Source of the DNA: Chryseobacterium pennae
GTDB taxonomy: Bacteria; Bacteroidota; Bacteroidia; Flavobacteriales; Weeksellaceae
Reading direction: 5' to 3'
Length of the DNA stretch: 64,000 bases
Assembly: GCF_003385515.1 (NCBI RefSeq)
Contig: NZ_QNVT01000027.1
Span: forward strand, 1 to 64,000
The position numbers and the translations under genes are program-made. How positions within the stretch are numbered: position 1 is the first letter of the stretch; every line of letters begins with the position of its first letter. Below, in pieces: positions 32,755-41,719 of this stretch. Below the pieces are notes generated by a model that was given only the letters and a program-made list of their open reading frames with translations, ran no database searches and was not told where the DNA came from.

Positions 32755-35700
32755 ATGAAATATAAGTTAAAGCTTTTAAGTGCGGGAGTCGCTTTTTTTA
32801 TCGGAAGCGAAACCTATTTCAGCCAGGGAAAACAGGACACCCTTATCACAAACAATATTGAAGGGATTGTTGTCACCGCATTAGGAATCAAAAGAGAAAA
32901 AAGATCTTTAGGGTATTCTACACAGGAGGTAAAAGGGGAAGATCTCAGCAAAAATCCTACAACCAATTTCTTGAATAATTTATCAGGGAAAGTGGCAGGG
33001 CTTGAGATCAGGCAGTCTACCAACTTCGGAGGCTCAATAGATGCCGTATCAAGAGGGTATAAATCTATTTTGGGTGATAACCAGGCTTTATTTGTCGTAG
33101 ATGGAGTTCCCATTATCAATAGGAATATAAATTCAACGGTTCAGCAAAACGGAGGTGGTGGTTATGATTACGGAAGTCCTGTTTCGGATATCAATCCTAA
33201 TGATATTGAAACAGTGAATGTATTAAAAGGGGCTGCTGCAACAGCTTTATATGGATCCAGAGCGCAAAACGGGGCTATCATCATCACTACTAAAAAGGGA
33301 AAGAAAAACTCACAGGGCATCGGATTGGAATACAGTGGAAGTATTTCTGTATCTACTGTTGATAAATCCACTTTTCCGGAATACCAGACACAATATGGAC
33401 AGGGATACTGGGGAAATTATTTTCCGCCATACAAGAATGAACCAATGGCAATTTTGTGGCATGATGCCTCTTACGGAGCTCCATATGATCCCAATCTTAT
33501 GGTATGGCAATATGATGCCTTCATCCCCGGTTCCAAAAACTTTGGAAAGAAAACACCCTGGGTAATGGCTAAAAACGGACCGATTACCTTCTTTGAAAAG
33601 GCTATTAACCAAACCAATAATATTGCTTTGAGTGGCGGAAATGATAAGGCAACCTTCAGACTGAGCTATTCTAACACCAATGCTACGGATATTATGCCTA
33701 ATTCTTCCTTAATGAAAAATAATTTTGGCGGAAATGCAACTTATAAGATTACCGATAAACTTACAGCAACTCTTTTTGCAAATTATATCACACAAAGAAC
33801 CAAAGGAAGAAATTCCACAGGATATACGGACAATATTATGACCGGATTCCGACAGTGGTGGGCAACCAATATAGATATTCAGGATCAGAAATATCTTTAT
33901 GATACTTACCATAAAAACTATACATGGAATATAAAAGGACCGGATAATCTTTCTCCTTCTTATTGGGATAATCCTTATTTTTCACGGTATCAGAATTATC
34001 AGAATTATCAGAATGACAATAGAGACCGTTTTGCCGGAAACTTCAGCCTGAACTATGATGTTTCAAAAAGCATCAATATTCTGGGAAGAGTAGGAATTGA
34101 CGGGTATACCATGATGACTGAGGAAAGAAAAGCAGTAGGTTCCATGCCGGCTTTTTTCAGCTTTAATCCTATAGAACAGCCTTCGGGATATGCTGTTACG
34201 AATCTCCGCTTTACAGAAACCAATTATGACCTGATCGCTACTTATAAAAATAATGTTGCAGAGGACTTAAATCTGCAGGCATTATTGGGAGGCAATGTCA
34301 ATGTACAGTCAAATTATTCCAATGCACAGACAACAACAGGAGGTTTATATATTCCTGATCTTTATACTATTTCCAATTCGGCATCCACTCCTGCCAAACC
34401 TATTGTAAACGATAATACAAAATATATTTATGGCGCATTTGTACAGGCTTCTCTAGGATATAAAAACACTTATTATCTGGAAGGAACTTTCAGAAGAGAT
34501 CAGTCTACCTCATTACCTAAAGCAAAACAGGTTTATTATTATCCTTCCGTTTCTGCCAGTGTTGTATTCTCCAATCTGTTGAAACAACCATGGTTAAGTT
34601 TCGGAAAGATAAGAGCAGCGTATGCAGAAGTAGGTTCGGATACTAATGCAGATCAACTAAGAAACAGATACATTCCTCAGGCATCTATAGATAATAATCC
34701 TGTGTATTCTTACAATACTTCTTTAAGGAATGCAGACCTTCTTCCCCAGAAACTGAAAAATCTTGAAATAGGAACCAACATGCAGTTTTTAAAAAACAGG
34801 ATAGGAATAGATCTTTCCTGGTTCAGAAATATTGCATTTGATCAAATATTACCCCTTCCCATTTCACTGGCAACGGGCTCTCTGTCTAAAATTCAGAATA
34901 CAGGTGAGCTTACCACAAAAGGGATTGAACTTACTTTGAATGTGACTCCATTGAAATCTGAATATTTTAACTGGGATATGTCTATTAACTGGTCTAATCC
35001 CAAAACTAAAGTCACAGCTTTACGGGAAGGTATAGAAAATATTACACTTGGATCCCTACAGGGTGGTATTTCCATTAATGCTCCCCTCAACGAGGAATAT
35101 GGAAGTATCTGGGGAGCAGATTTTGTGTATGATCCCAATGGGAACAAGATTATAGGAAATAATGGGGCTTATCTGCATACTGATGACAGCAATCATAATC
35201 TTGGGAGTTTTCAGTCTGATTTTGTGGCAGGCCTGAATAATTCATTTACTTATAAAAACTTTAATTTAAGCTTTCAGATCGATTGGAAAAAAGGAGGAAA
35301 AGTATTTTCGCTGGATCAGTATTATGGTTATGGAACTGGACTTTATCCGGATTCTGTAGGCTTTAATGATCTTGGAAATCCTGTCAGAAATCCTTTAGAT
35401 AATGGTGGCGGTGTTATTTTACCGGGTGTAATGCAGAATCCTAATAATCCGGGGCAATATATTCCCAATACCATCCGCCTTGACCGTTCAATGTCCAGCC
35501 AGACGCTGGAAACCGATCCTCCTGTGGCAGCATTTGTGTACGATGCAAGTTTTATCAAGCTTCGCCAGGTATCTGTTTCTTATACCTTCAACAATCAATT
35601 CTTAAAAAAGGCAGGGATCCAGAACCTTACACTTGGACTGACAGGAAGCAACCTGTGGATTATTCATAAGAATCTTCCTTATGCAGATCCGGAATCCGGG

Positions 35701-35787
35701 CTTTCATCAGGAAGTATCCAGGGATATCAATCCGGAGTAATGCCTTCTACCAGAAACTTCGCCTTTAATCTGAAAGTTAATTTTTAA
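32755..35787 (+). CDS. SusC/RagA-family TonB-linked outer-membrane protein
   Basis: A 1010-residue outer-membrane transporter that binds an oligomeric nutrient together with SusD. The signal peptide is about 1-24. The usual N-terminal carboxypeptidase-like domain of some 80 residues is absent: the mature protein goes straight into the TonB-box-like IEGIVVTALGIKREKRSLGY and the plug (NLSGKVAGLEIRQS, ALFVVDGVPIIN, IETVNVLKGAAATALYGSRA). The barrel ends FNLKVNF. SusD follows after 10 bases. The substrate is unknown: no glycoside hydrolase or protease lies in the operon. The LytS/LytTR pair upstream may control it. Confidence 0.94.
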   Translation: MKYKLKLLSAGVAFFIGSETYFSQGKQDTLITNNIEGIVVTALGIKREKRSLGYSTQEVKGEDLSKNPTTNFLNNLSGKVAGLEIRQSTNFGGSIDAVSRGYKSILGDNQALFVVDGVPIINRNINSTVQQNGGGGYDYGSPVSDINPNDIETVNVLKGAAATALYGSRAQNGAIIITTKKGKKNSQGIGLEYSGSISVSTVDKSTFPEYQTQYGQGYWGNYFPPYKNEPMAILWHDASYGAPYDPNLMVWQYDAFIPGSKNFGKKTPWVMAKNGPITFFEKAINQTNNIALSGGNDKATFRLSYSNTNATDIMPNSSLMKNNFGGNATYKITDKLTATLFANYITQRTKGRNSTGYTDNIMTGFRQWWATNIDIQDQKYLYDTYHKNYTWNIKGPDNLSPSYWDNPYFSRYQNYQNYQNDNRDRFAGNFSLNYDVSKSINILGRVGIDGYTMMTEERKAVGSMPAFFSFNPIEQPSGYAVTNLRFTETNYDLIATYKNNVAEDLNLQALLGGNVNVQSNYSNAQTTTGGLYIPDLYTISNSASTPAKPIVNDNTKYIYGAFVQASLGYKNTYYLEGTFRRDQSTSLPKAKQVYYYPSVSASVVFSNLLKQPWLSFGKIRAAYAEVGSDTNADQLRNRYIPQASIDNNPVYSYNTSLRNADLLPQKLKNLEIGTNMQFLKNRIGIDLSWFRNIAFDQILPLPISLATGSLSKIQNTGELTTKGIELTLNVTPLKSEYFNWDMSINWSNPKTKVTALREGIENITLGSLQGGISINAPLNEEYGSIWGADFVYDPNGNKIIGNNGAYLHTDDSNHNLGSFQSDFVAGLNNSFTYKNFNLSFQIDWKKGGKVFSLDQYYGYGTGLYPDSVGFNDLGNPVRNPLDNGGGVILPGVMQNPNNPGQYIPNTIRLDRSMSSQTLETDPPVAAFVYDASFIKLRQVSVSYTFNNQFLKKAGIQNLTLGLTGSNLWIIHKNLPYADPESGLSSGSIQGYQSGVMPSTRNFAFNLKVNF

Positions 35788-35797
35788 AACCGTTACC

Positions 35798-37234
35798 ATG
35801 AAAAACATTATAATAAGCTCTCTTTTAGTACTGGCCCTTACAAACTGTACATCAGATCATGTGAATGATGATGCCAATGTAGCCTATACTATGGCTCCTG
35901 AGCCTCTTCTCACGTATGCAGAAAAAGAACTCAGTGATTATATGACCACTCCGAGCGTCAATGAAAATAATTTTCGCCTTACTATGCAATACTGGCAGGA
36001 AGTAACCTATGTAAGTGAAAGTAATTATAATTTTACAGCAAGAAATGTCTCCAATAATGTGTGGGCAGACAATTATGTGAATGTTCTGAATAATCTGAAT
36101 AAGGCTAAAGAACTTATAGAACAATATCAGCCCACAGCCTCAGAAGTGAATACCTGGCCTGCAAAGAAACGGAATCAGCTGGCTATTATTGATATTCTTT
36201 CAGTATATACATTTCAGACCATGGTTGATACTTTTGGTGACATTCCTTACAGTCAGGCTCTTAATTATGATAAATTTCCTCTTCCTACCTACGAAAATGA
36301 TACAGAGATTTACGGAAAATTAATCCATCGCTTACAAACAGATCTCAATAATCTGGAAGAGGGAGAAGGCAGTTTCGGTTCGGGAGATATTCTTTACAGA
36401 GGAGATATAGGAAAATGGAAAAAATTTGGAAATTCTCTGCTTTTAAAATTAGGAATTGCTCTTTCCGACGTTAATCCTGCACTGGCTCAATCTACTATCA
36501 ATGCAGCGATTACAGGAGGAGTTATTACCAATGAAACAGATAATGCTCTTTTTAAGTATCAGGCTGAAACGCCCAACTTTAACCCATTGTTTGAAAATAT
36601 TGCCAATAGTGGGAGGGATGATTTTTTTGGAGGAAAGCCTTTTATAGATTTTCTTAATGCCACTTCCGATCCCAGAAGAACTCAATACTTTCAGGATGTA
36701 CATGGTGAATATATTGGTCAGGTAATAGGAGTATCAGGTGTTTTCTCAGATTTTTCTGCTCCGGGGATTTTCGCTTACATTCCTGTTACTCCCGGAAAAC
36801 TAATGACCAGTACTGAAGTTGCTTTTTACCTTACAGAAGCAGCGGCCAGATTTGGAATTGGCGGAAGTCCCGGGGGTCTTTATCAGAATGCTGTACAGGC
36901 CTCTTTTCTGGAGTGGGGGCTTTCTACCCAGGATGCACAGAACTACCTTTCAAATAATCCTTATGATGCTTCCAACTGGAAAAAATCTATTGGAGAGCAG
37001 GCATGGGTTGCTATGTACAACCATCCTGTAGTATCCTGGAATTTTTACCGGAGATTAGACTTTCCGGTTTTACAGGCTCCACCTACCGCTATTGCCAATG
37101 CTGGCGGAAAAGTTCCTGTAAGACTTCAGTATCCAACATTAGAAGCAACAACTAATGGAACTAATTATGCCAAAGCTTCAGCAGCCATTGGTGGTGATAA
37201 ACTCACAACAAAAGTTTTCTGGGATGTTCAGTAA
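35798..37234 (+). CDS. SusD/RagB-family outer-membrane lipoprotein
   Basis: A 478-residue surface lipoprotein (SusD-like_2 type) that caps the SusC channel. The lipobox LALTNC gives the lipidated Cys at about 17. Helical TPR-like segments follow (NVLNNLNKAKELIEQY, YTFQTMVDTFGDIPYSQAL, IYGKLIHRLQTDLNNLE), with the SusD region WKKFGNSLLLKLGIALSDV and the C-terminal WVAMYNHPVVSWNFYRRLDFP. It belongs with the SusC gene just upstream. Ligand unknown; the SusD-like_2 group is often found in peptide- or uncharacterised-substrate systems. Confidence 0.93.
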   Translation: MKNIIISSLLVLALTNCTSDHVNDDANVAYTMAPEPLLTYAEKELSDYMTTPSVNENNFRLTMQYWQEVTYVSESNYNFTARNVSNNVWADNYVNVLNNLNKAKELIEQYQPTASEVNTWPAKKRNQLAIIDILSVYTFQTMVDTFGDIPYSQALNYDKFPLPTYENDTEIYGKLIHRLQTDLNNLEEGEGSFGSGDILYRGDIGKWKKFGNSLLLKLGIALSDVNPALAQSTINAAITGGVITNETDNALFKYQAETPNFNPLFENIANSGRDDFFGGKPFIDFLNATSDPRRTQYFQDVHGEYIGQVIGVSGVFSDFSAPGIFAYIPVTPGKLMTSTEVAFYLTEAAARFGIGGSPGGLYQNAVQASFLEWGLSTQDAQNYLSNNPYDASNWKKSIGEQAWVAMYNHPVVSWNFYRRLDFPVLQAPPTAIANAGGKVPVRLQYPTLEATTNGTNYAKASAAIGGDKLTTKVFWDVQ

Positions 37235-37275
37235 ATAAGTTTTTTACTTTTTTCATATCAATTATTTTATACATG

Positions 37276-37306
37276 AAGCCTGTATTTTTATAATGCAGGC
37301 TTTTTT
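37276..37306 (+). terminator. Rho-independent terminator
   Basis: AAGCCTGTATT (37276-37286), loop, AATGCAGGCTT (37292-37302), then more T residues: an 11-bp stem with one G-T pair. It ends the SusC/SusD operon. Confidence 0.85.
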
Positions 37307-37334
37307 ACTGCTATTAGAGTTACCGTTTTAGTGG

Positions 37335-37652
37335 TTAAAAAAGTTTAAGTCCAATGATTCCTACTACAATCAGCAATGCTGATAGTAATCTTAAGATACT
37401 TGCTGAGTCCTGAAAAAGTATAATACCTACTAATAAAGTTCCTACTGCACCAATTCCTGTCCACACAGCATATGCCGTCCCAATGGGAATACTTTTCTGA
37501 GCATACCAGAGAAAACCACCACTCACTGCCATACATGCGATTGAAAACATGATCCAGTTCCATTTATTATTTTCAGGCTGCTGAGATAGCTTAAGTCCCA
37601 ACGGCCATCCGATTTCAAAAATTCCTGCAATAATTAACGCAATCCAGTTCAT
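37335..37652 (-). CDS. sugE: SMR-family exporter, Gdx/SugE-like
   Basis: A 105-residue four-helix small multidrug resistance protein from the ATG at 37652 (MNWIALIIAGIFEIGW). The open frame extends 17 codons further but begins with TTG and adds a non-family segment. E13 is the proton/substrate-binding glutamate. W16 and the following PLGLK match the SugE/Gdx subtype, which exports guanidinium and small quaternary amines, more than EmrE. Y61 and W64 sit in the third helix as in the family. It works as an antiparallel dimer in the inner membrane. It is a single gene; an exact promoter box lies about 100 bases upstream. No guanidine riboswitch was recognised in that leader. Confidence 0.87.
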   Translation of the reverse strand: MNWIALIIAGIFEIGWPLGLKLSQQPENNKWNWIMFSIACMAVSGGFLWYAQKSIPIGTAYAVWTGIGAVGTLLVGIILFQDSASILRLLSALLIVVGIIGLKLF

Positions 37653-37753
37653 ACTATTTATTTTAATGATTAGGAATGAAAATCTATCACTAATGACTCC
37701 CAATTTATTTTAATGGTCATCATTATACTATTTCATCCTTCTCAATTACCATA

Positions 37754-37761
37754 CAAAGGTA
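37754..37761 (-). promoter_or_regulatory. Bacteroidota -7 promoter box for SMR gene
   Basis: The minus strand reads TACCTTTG, exact TAnnTTTG. It implies a leader of about 95 bases, in which CATTAAAATAAAT occurs twice. Confidence 0.5.
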
Positions 37762-37936
37762 TCAGGATCTACTCATATCCAGAGGTAGAAACTAAGTGAT
37801 CCTGCAGAAAACACAGATAAATCGTATTATTCTGAGAATGAAACGATAAACATCTTAAACCAATCTAAGTTTAAATAACCAAAATATTTGATATCTTTAA
37901 ATTATAAAAAACAGATCTATTTAATTTACTTCAGAT

Positions 37937-38440
37937 ATGCTAACAGATATCATTACCTCTAATCTCAATGTAATCTTTTGCGGAATTAATCCAGGCTTAA
38001 AATCCTCCAACGATGGCCATCATTTTTCAGGGAGGAGCAACCGTTTTTGGAAAGTTCTTCATCTCTCAGGTTTTACTCCTTATGAGATTGAAGCGGTGAA
38101 TGATACTGTTATTCTAGAATTCGGGTGCGGGTTAACAACGGCTGTTGCAAGAGCAACTTCCCGCGCTGATGAACTTTCAAAGGAAGAGTTTGATGATGCT
38201 CTTGAAACGTTTAAGGCCAAAATAACAGAATTTCAGCCTCAGTATGTAGCTTTTCTGGGTAAGGCTGCTTATAAAGCCTTTTCTAAAAAGAAAGAAATTC
38301 AATGGGGACAACAACCGGAGGATTTTTGTGGGGCAAAAGTCTGGGTTTTACCTAATACAAGTGGTTTAAATCGTGGATTTTCTTTGGATGACCTTGTTGC
38401 TTATTACAAAGAGTTTTATCAGACCATTCATCCATCGTAA
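37937..38440 (+). CDS. mug: G/U mismatch-specific DNA glycosylase
   Basis: A 167-residue uracil-DNA glycosylase of the Mug/TDG family, which removes U or ethenocytosine opposite G in the base-excision pathway. Catalytic motif FCGINPGLKS near residues 14-23 (Asn as in E. coli Mug), and the DNA-wedge motif LPNTSGLNRGFSLD near 138. The HFSGRSNRFWKVLHLSGF segment is also typical. Length matches the family. It runs tail-to-tail with the alkyladenine glycosylase gene, with only three bases between their stops. Confidence 0.94.
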   Translation: MLTDIITSNLNVIFCGINPGLKSSNDGHHFSGRSNRFWKVLHLSGFTPYEIEAVNDTVILEFGCGLTTAVARATSRADELSKEEFDDALETFKAKITEFQPQYVAFLGKAAYKAFSKKKEIQWGQQPEDFCGAKVWVLPNTSGLNRGFSLDDLVAYYKEFYQTIHPS

Positions 38441-38443
38441 AAT

Positions 38444-39049
38444 CTATATTATGTTGGGCTTGCTCACATATTTATTTCCCTTCACAAAAAAACGCCAGGG
38501 TAATAATGCATCTTCCTGTGCATAAGCAACTCCTATGCGAGGCCCTGTGACGATATCTTCAGAAGGATACTGAATTCCGTGATCTTCAATCCATATTTCA
38601 TTTCCGGTCAGATCTTTTTTATTAAATGAACGATCAATTCCCAGAGCTTTAGCAGCAGATCCGGGGCCAGAGGAAATTGCAGCTTTAGAAGCGGGCATAT
38701 TTCTTCTGTTTTCCATAATCTCAGTTCCGATTAACGGTTCAATAGCTCTCACCAGAACGGCATGAGGCTCATCTTCCACAGAAGTTACCACATTGAAAAG
38801 ATGGTGAATGCCATAACATAAATACACGTAAGAAATTCCGCCATGGCTGTACAATGTCTCAGTTCGGTCTGTACGTTTGCCTCCGTAAGCATGAGAAGCT
38901 TTGTCATAAATTCCATTATAAGCTTCCGTTTCTACAATAATTCCGGCTGTTATTTCACCATTAATTTCTGTAAAAAGTACTTTTCCCAAAAGATCCTGAG
39001 CCAGAAAAAGGACGTCTTGGGCTGAATAATAGGAGAGTGGTAGTTTCAA
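38444..39049 (-). CDS. 3-methyladenine DNA glycosylase (AAG/MPG family)
   Basis: A 201-residue alkylbase glycosylase of the eukaryotic-type AAG family, which excises 3-methyladenine, hypoxanthine and related bases. Conserved parts: DLLGKVL, IVETEAYNG (catalytic Glu in ETEAY), DKASHAYGGKRTDRT, GISYVYLCYGIHHLFNVVT and VLVRAIEP. The start MKLPLSYY at 39049 fits the family length. It is convergent with mug; two base-excision enzymes thus share a 3-base gap. Confidence 0.94.
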   Translation of the reverse strand: MKLPLSYYSAQDVLFLAQDLLGKVLFTEINGEITAGIIVETEAYNGIYDKASHAYGGKRTDRTETLYSHGGISYVYLCYGIHHLFNVVTSVEDEPHAVLVRAIEPLIGTEIMENRRNMPASKAAISSGPGSAAKALGIDRSFNKKDLTGNEIWIEDHGIQYPSEDIVTGPRIGVAYAQEDALLPWRFFVKGNKYVSKPNII

Positions 39050-39492
39050 TTGATTTATGTTTGCCTAAAATTAGTAATAATTTGTTATATGAAGGGCTGG
39101 AAGAGGGAAGCTTGAGGCTGGAAGTTACTATTGGACATATATAACTTTTGAATTACATTTTTAACTTCAGTAAAGCATTGTTGAAAAAGAAATAAAAGAG
39201 GTTGGAGGCGGGAAGAGGGAAGCTGGAGGTTACTATTTCGTTGATAACTTCTGAATGACATTTCTAACTTGATTAAAACACTATTTAAATGCAATAGCCA
39301 ACTGTACAGCAACTTTGCTGATAAAGCCGGTTTAAGATTAAAAAAGGAGAAGCAAACATTTTAGAGGAAGCTACTGCAGAAATTCAAAAGGAACAGATGA
39401 AAGTACAGCTGAAAAAAAATAGAATCGCCTCCTGACTGCAAGTACTTCCAGCTCCCAGCCTCCCTCTTCCTTTCTCCTTTTCTTCCTTACTC
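39050..39492. repeat. Intergenic GGAAGAGGGAAG repeats around a coding relic
   Basis: No intact gene. Two direct copies of a unit start near 39094 and 39203 (the shared word GGAAGAGGGAAGC at 39099 and 39211, offset 112), each followed by a similar GTTACTATT...ATAACTT...GA-T-ACATTT-TAACTT stretch. A third, inverted copy (TTCCAGC...CCTCCCTCTTCC) is at 39443-39470. Between them, 39346-39435 reads as an open stretch of 29 codons with coding-like content (EANILEEATAEIQKEQMKV) ending in TGA and lacking a start, probably the tail of a lost gene. Confidence 0.5.
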
Positions 39493-39520
39493 AAAAAAAG
39501 CCCCACATTCCTGTGAGACT
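39493..39520 (-). terminator. Rho-independent terminator (minus strand)
   Basis: On the minus strand AGTCTCACA, loop GGAA, TGTGGGGCT then seven T residues: a 9-bp stem with wobble pairs. It ends the DPP IV operon. Confidence 0.8.
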
Positions 39521-39533
39521 TCTATTGATTATC

Positions 39534-41705
39534 TTATCTTCCTCCCGGAGGACAGTGTTCTTTTAAATATTTGGTAAACATTGTAGCCAGGTGCAATGAT
39601 GTTCCTTCACCTTCACTGATAGAGTGAGTTCTGTTGGGATAAGACATCAGCTGAAACTGTTTGTTATATTTTACAAGTTCATTAATGTAAACTTCTGTAT
39701 TCTGATAATGCACGTTATCATCACCTGTTCCGTGAACCAGTAACAGATTCCCTTTAAGGTTTTTAGCATAAGCCAGAGGAGAACCGTTTACAAAATCTTC
39801 TCTGTTTTCCTGCGGAAGTCCCATATAACGTTCCTGATAGATATTATCATAGAATAATTGATTGGCTACCGGGGCAATGGCGATTCCGGTCTGGTAAATA
39901 TCAGGATATTGTCCTAAAAGATTTAATGTGGAAGAACCACCGCCGCTCCAGCCCCAAACAGCCACTCTGGAAGTATCTATATAAGACCATTTTGCAAACA
40001 GCGCTTTAGCACCCATAGCCTGATCGCGAATATTCAGCTGTCCTATTTTACGGTAGATAGATTTTCTCCATTCACGCCCTTTAGGAGCAGGAGTTCCGCG
40101 ATTTTCAAGGGAAACATACAGATACCCGTCCTGAGCCATATCTCCAACATATAAACCATTCTTTCCTGCGTAGAAATTGTCTGTTACGGTTTGCGATCCG
40201 GGTTCACCATATACCATAAACACAATCGGGTATTTTTTATTAGGATCAAAATCTTTAGGTTTTACTACCCATCCGTCTAAGGTAACACCATCCTGTGTAG
40301 TAATCTGGAAAAATTCTGTTTTGGATCTCGCCGGATCTGCTTTTGAGACACTCTTGGCAGCTACAAGCTCTTTATGTTCCGGAAGTGATACCACAGCTCC
40401 TGCCGAACGCACATTGACACTGCTGTTGTTAAACATTGCAATTTTTCCGTTGGGAGATATTGTATATTGATTGGATCCGGTGTACGCTGCAGGAGTGATT
40501 TTTTGAGCTTTTCCGCCCTGCATACTTACTTTGTACAGATATTTCTGGGCAGCATTATCAGGGGAAGCCAAAAAGTAGATCAGCTTGTTCTGAACATCAA
40601 AAAACTCAGGTTTAATCACATCAAAAGCATCTTTTGTAATCAACGTTTCCTTACCGTTCATATCTATTTTATAAATATGTCTCCAGCCGTCTTTTTCAGA
40701 AAGCCATAAGAACTCTTTACCATTGTTGATCCAGTCCCAGCCACTTGGGTCATTGTCATTCCAGCGGGATTTGATGTCAATCCATGCTGCATCTGTTTCC
40801 GTATGAATGGTTTTACTGCTTCCGGACTGAGCGTCTGCCACTATAATTTTACTCTGATTCTGTTTTCTGTTAAGCTGTTGCAAAATAATAGATTTAGAAT
40901 CCGATACCCATTCCATTCTGGGAATATAATGTTGTACCTCGTCACCTGCAATGTCTGCTTTCTTCGAAGATTTTGCAGCAAGATCATAGAACCAGATGCT
41001 GCATCCCGAAGGATTTTCACCCACTTTCGGATATTCTACAGGAACGGTAAATGAATACAGGCTGTCTGTATTATTAATCATCAGGAAGTTTTTAGTATCC
41101 CGTGCATCCAGCTTCCAGTAAGCAATTTTGCTTCCGTCCGGAGACCATCTGAAACCATCCTGAGTCCCGAACTCTTCCTCATAGGCCCAATCAAAAGTTC
41201 CGTTAATCATTCGGTCTGTACCATCATTAGTAATCTTAGTAAGCTGATTATTAGAAAGGTCTTCAATATAAATATTATGCTTAGATACATAAGCCACCTT
41301 TTTACCATCAGGAGAGAACTTTGCAAACATTAATGATGAGGTGGGCAAGCTTTTCCCAAGCTGTGTGAGCTTTTTGGTATTTTTATCAAAGATCCAATAA
41401 TCTCCACGGGTATTATCGCGCCATACTTTCTGGGTATTGGTAAAAAGCAATAAACTTTTCCCATCCGGTGAAACCTGAAAGCTCTGTACTTCTAAAGCTG
41501 TAGAGCTTCCGGAAGGAATTAATTCATTATTGCTTAAAAAAGCCTGATCTTTTCCAGGATTCAGTACGTCAATAATCCCGACACCATTTTGGGTAAATGA
41601 GTAATAAGCATTACCATCAGGAGTCCATTGCGTTTTCTGTGCTGCAAATGGTGACAAACACAGAAAATATAATGCTACAATTGTTAGTTTTTTTATCTTT
41701 TTCAT
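39534..41705 (-). CDS. Dipeptidyl peptidase IV (S9B family)
   Basis: A 723-residue exported serine peptidase that removes Xaa-Pro dipeptides from peptide N-termini. Signal peptide about 1-22 (ending FAAQ). An N-terminal eight-bladed propeller carries the double-Glu motif DWAYEEEF (near 176), which binds the substrate N-terminus. The C-terminal alpha/beta hydrolase has the nucleophile elbow GWSGGGSST, Asp in HGTGDDNVHYQN and His in NRTHSI. Length matches the family (about 720). It lies 14 bases below the aminopeptidase P gene in the same operon, making a matched pair of prolyl-specific peptidases next to hydroxyproline catabolism. Confidence 0.95.
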   Translation of the reverse strand: MKKIKKLTIVALYFLCLSPFAAQKTQWTPDGNAYYSFTQNGVGIIDVLNPGKDQAFLSNNELIPSGSSTALEVQSFQVSPDGKSLLLFTNTQKVWRDNTRGDYWIFDKNTKKLTQLGKSLPTSSLMFAKFSPDGKKVAYVSKHNIYIEDLSNNQLTKITNDGTDRMINGTFDWAYEEEFGTQDGFRWSPDGSKIAYWKLDARDTKNFLMINNTDSLYSFTVPVEYPKVGENPSGCSIWFYDLAAKSSKKADIAGDEVQHYIPRMEWVSDSKSIILQQLNRKQNQSKIIVADAQSGSSKTIHTETDAAWIDIKSRWNDNDPSGWDWINNGKEFLWLSEKDGWRHIYKIDMNGKETLITKDAFDVIKPEFFDVQNKLIYFLASPDNAAQKYLYKVSMQGGKAQKITPAAYTGSNQYTISPNGKIAMFNNSSVNVRSAGAVVSLPEHKELVAAKSVSKADPARSKTEFFQITTQDGVTLDGWVVKPKDFDPNKKYPIVFMVYGEPGSQTVTDNFYAGKNGLYVGDMAQDGYLYVSLENRGTPAPKGREWRKSIYRKIGQLNIRDQAMGAKALFAKWSYIDTSRVAVWGWSGGGSSTLNLLGQYPDIYQTGIAIAPVANQLFYDNIYQERYMGLPQENREDFVNGSPLAYAKNLKGNLLLVHGTGDDNVHYQNTEVYINELVKYNKQFQLMSYPNRTHSISEGEGTSLHLATMFTKYLKEHCPPGGR

Positions 41706-41719
41706 ATATAAAATCGGAA

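Noticed and set aside
32814..33119. Several long antisense frames within susC, DPP IV and the ALDH gene
   Set aside because: Shadows of strongly coding frames; no independent motif, promoter or start signal.
37653..37745. Possible 17-codon leader peptide in the SMR gene leader
   Set aside because: The frame exists but has no ribosome-site signal, no attenuator hairpin and ordinary composition.
37653..37750. Possible guanidine riboswitch upstream of the Gdx/SugE-like gene
   Set aside because: The leader lacks the paired ACGR-loop hairpins or the conserved core of the known guanidine classes; only a repeated AT-rich word is present.
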